Shown in pieces: positions 63,431 through 64,000 of a DNA stretch of 64,000 nucleotides (position 1 is the first letter of the stretch; the number at the start of each line of letters is the position of its first letter). The notes beneath the pieces are model-generated. The model was not told the DNA's origin. It ran no database searches and worked only from the letters and a program-made list of their open reading frames with translations. This DNA is from Xanthobacteraceae bacterium (lineage in GTDB: Bacteria; Pseudomonadota; Alphaproteobacteria; Rhizobiales; Xanthobacteraceae): contig JALHLQ010000006.1 in NCBI GenBank assembly GCA_022844485.1, forward strand, positions 1-64,000. The letters run 5' to 3'. The translations under genes and the position numbers were made by a program.

Positions 63431-64000
63431 CTAGGCGGTTTTGAGCGGCGCCCCATCGTCCCGCAAAGCCACATAGATCGCCGGGATAACGAGCACGGTC
63501 AGGAGCGTCGAGGAGGCAAGGCCGAACAGGAGTGATACGGCCAATCCTTGGAAGATCGGATCGGCGAGGATCACCACCGCGCCGATCATGGCTGCGAGGG
63601 CCGTGAGCAGAATCGGCTTGAAGCGTACCGCTCCCGCTTCCAGGAGCACGGCGCGCAAAGGCTTCCCCTCGCCTCGCGCGTGGCGGATGAAGTCGACGAG
63701 CAGGATCGAATTGCGCACGATGATGCCGGCCAACGCGATAAAGCCGATCATCGACGTCGCCGTGAACGCCGCGCCCATCAGCCAGTGTCCGAACATGATG
63801 CCGACGAGCGTCAGCGGGATCGGCGTCAGAATCACCAGCGGCAAGAGGAACGAACCGAACTGCGCAACGACCAGCATGTAGATGCCGAGGATCGCCACGA
63901 TGAAGGCCGCGCCCATGTCGCGGAAGGTGACATAGGTCACCTCCCACTCGCCGTCCCACAAAAGCACCGGCTTTGTCTGATCGTGCGGCTGGCCGTAAAG
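63431..64000 (-). CDS. RND-family efflux transporter, C-terminal end (partial)
   Basis: The last 189 residues of an AcrB/HAE1-like RND pump, continuing beyond the right edge. It shows LLWDGEWEVTYVTFRDMGAAFIVAILGIYMLVVAQFGSFLLPLVILTPIPLTLVGI and SMIGFIALAGIIVRNSILLVDFIRHAR, then RFKPILLTALAAMIGAVVIL, i.e. the final transmembrane bundle. RND pumps export drugs, metals or lipids with the proton gradient. The tail is short. Substrate class cannot be judged from this part. Confidence 0.93.
   Translation of the reverse strand, partial: LYGQPHDQTKPVLLWDGEWEVTYVTFRDMGAAFIVAILGIYMLVVAQFGSFLLPLVILTPIPLTLVGIMFGHWLMGAAFTATSMIGFIALAGIIVRNSILLVDFIRHARGEGKPLRAVLLEAGAVRFKPILLTALAAMIGAVVILADPIFQGLAVSLLFGLASSTLLTVLVIPAIYVALRDDGAPLKTA

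Overview
The window is a GC-rich chromosomal segment of an alphaproteobacterium. It most resembles Hyphomicrobiales near Bradyrhizobium, Rhodopseudomonas and Rhodoplanes-like genera. The signs are the tRNA-Tyr/tRNA-Gly/tuf block, glnB-glnA behind a sigma-54-type promoter, ctaA beside a DUF2842 gene, several HWE/HisKA_2 kinases, many solute-binding transporters and a complete aerobic benzoyl-CoA (box) pathway. This placement comes from gene content only; no phylogeny was run.

Layout. 0-3.7 kb: start of tuf with two upstream tRNAs (minus strand), rlmB, an alpha/beta hydrolase, two small secreted proteins and tRNA-Thr. 3.7-7.6 kb: a minus-strand operon of a DUF1445 hydro-lyase and a DctP/Q/M TRAP transporter. 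7.7-9.1 kb: a MEDS-domain histidine kinase broken by two apparent single-base insertions. 9.3-15.8 kb: a five-gene Liv-type ABC transporter, an SDR and an orphan TctC-type binding protein.

15.9-37.1 kb is the metabolic core. On the minus strand lie benzoate-CoA ligase, an alpha/beta hydrolase, boxD, boxC, boxB, boxA and boxR. On the plus strand lie an acyl-CoA dehydrogenase, a BadH-like SDR and an enoyl-CoA hydratase. A nucleoside phosphorylase, a methyltransferase, a second benzoate-CoA-ligase-like gene and a GNAT/Rrf2 pair follow. Divergent from the last pair is hcrC-hcrA-hcrB, a 4-hydroxybenzoyl-CoA reductase whose beta subunit keeps the diagnostic [4Fe-4S] cysteine spacing, translationally coupled to a DUF2249 gene. 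The simplest reading is that benzoate and 4-hydroxybenzoate are activated to CoA thioesters. The hydroxylated one is reductively dehydroxylated to benzoyl-CoA, and both are then opened by the oxygen-dependent BoxABCD route. Joining a reductive enzyme usually tied to anaerobic metabolism with an oxygenase pathway, plus an unusual DUF2249 partner and an Rrf2 regulator, is the most interesting system here.

37.2-51.4 kb: an xdhA without a visible xdhB, glnB-glnA, a PAS kinase with a weak ATPase domain, a PhoX-type phosphatase, rplM-rpsI, a thioesterase, an enoyl-CoA hydratase operon, metY, ctaA and DUF2842. 51.4-60.7 kb: an exopolysaccharide locus (deacetylase, CelD-like acyltransferase, Wzz/GumC-like co-polymerase with a degenerate kinase domain, Wza-like lipoprotein, glycosyltransferase, initiating sugar-phosphate transferase, Wzy/WaaL-like polymerase). 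60.7-64 kb: a 3-methyladenine glycosylase, a split YeeE/YedE sulfur transporter, a MarC-family protein and the C-terminal end of an RND pump. No CRISPR array, rRNA or intact insertion sequence was seen.
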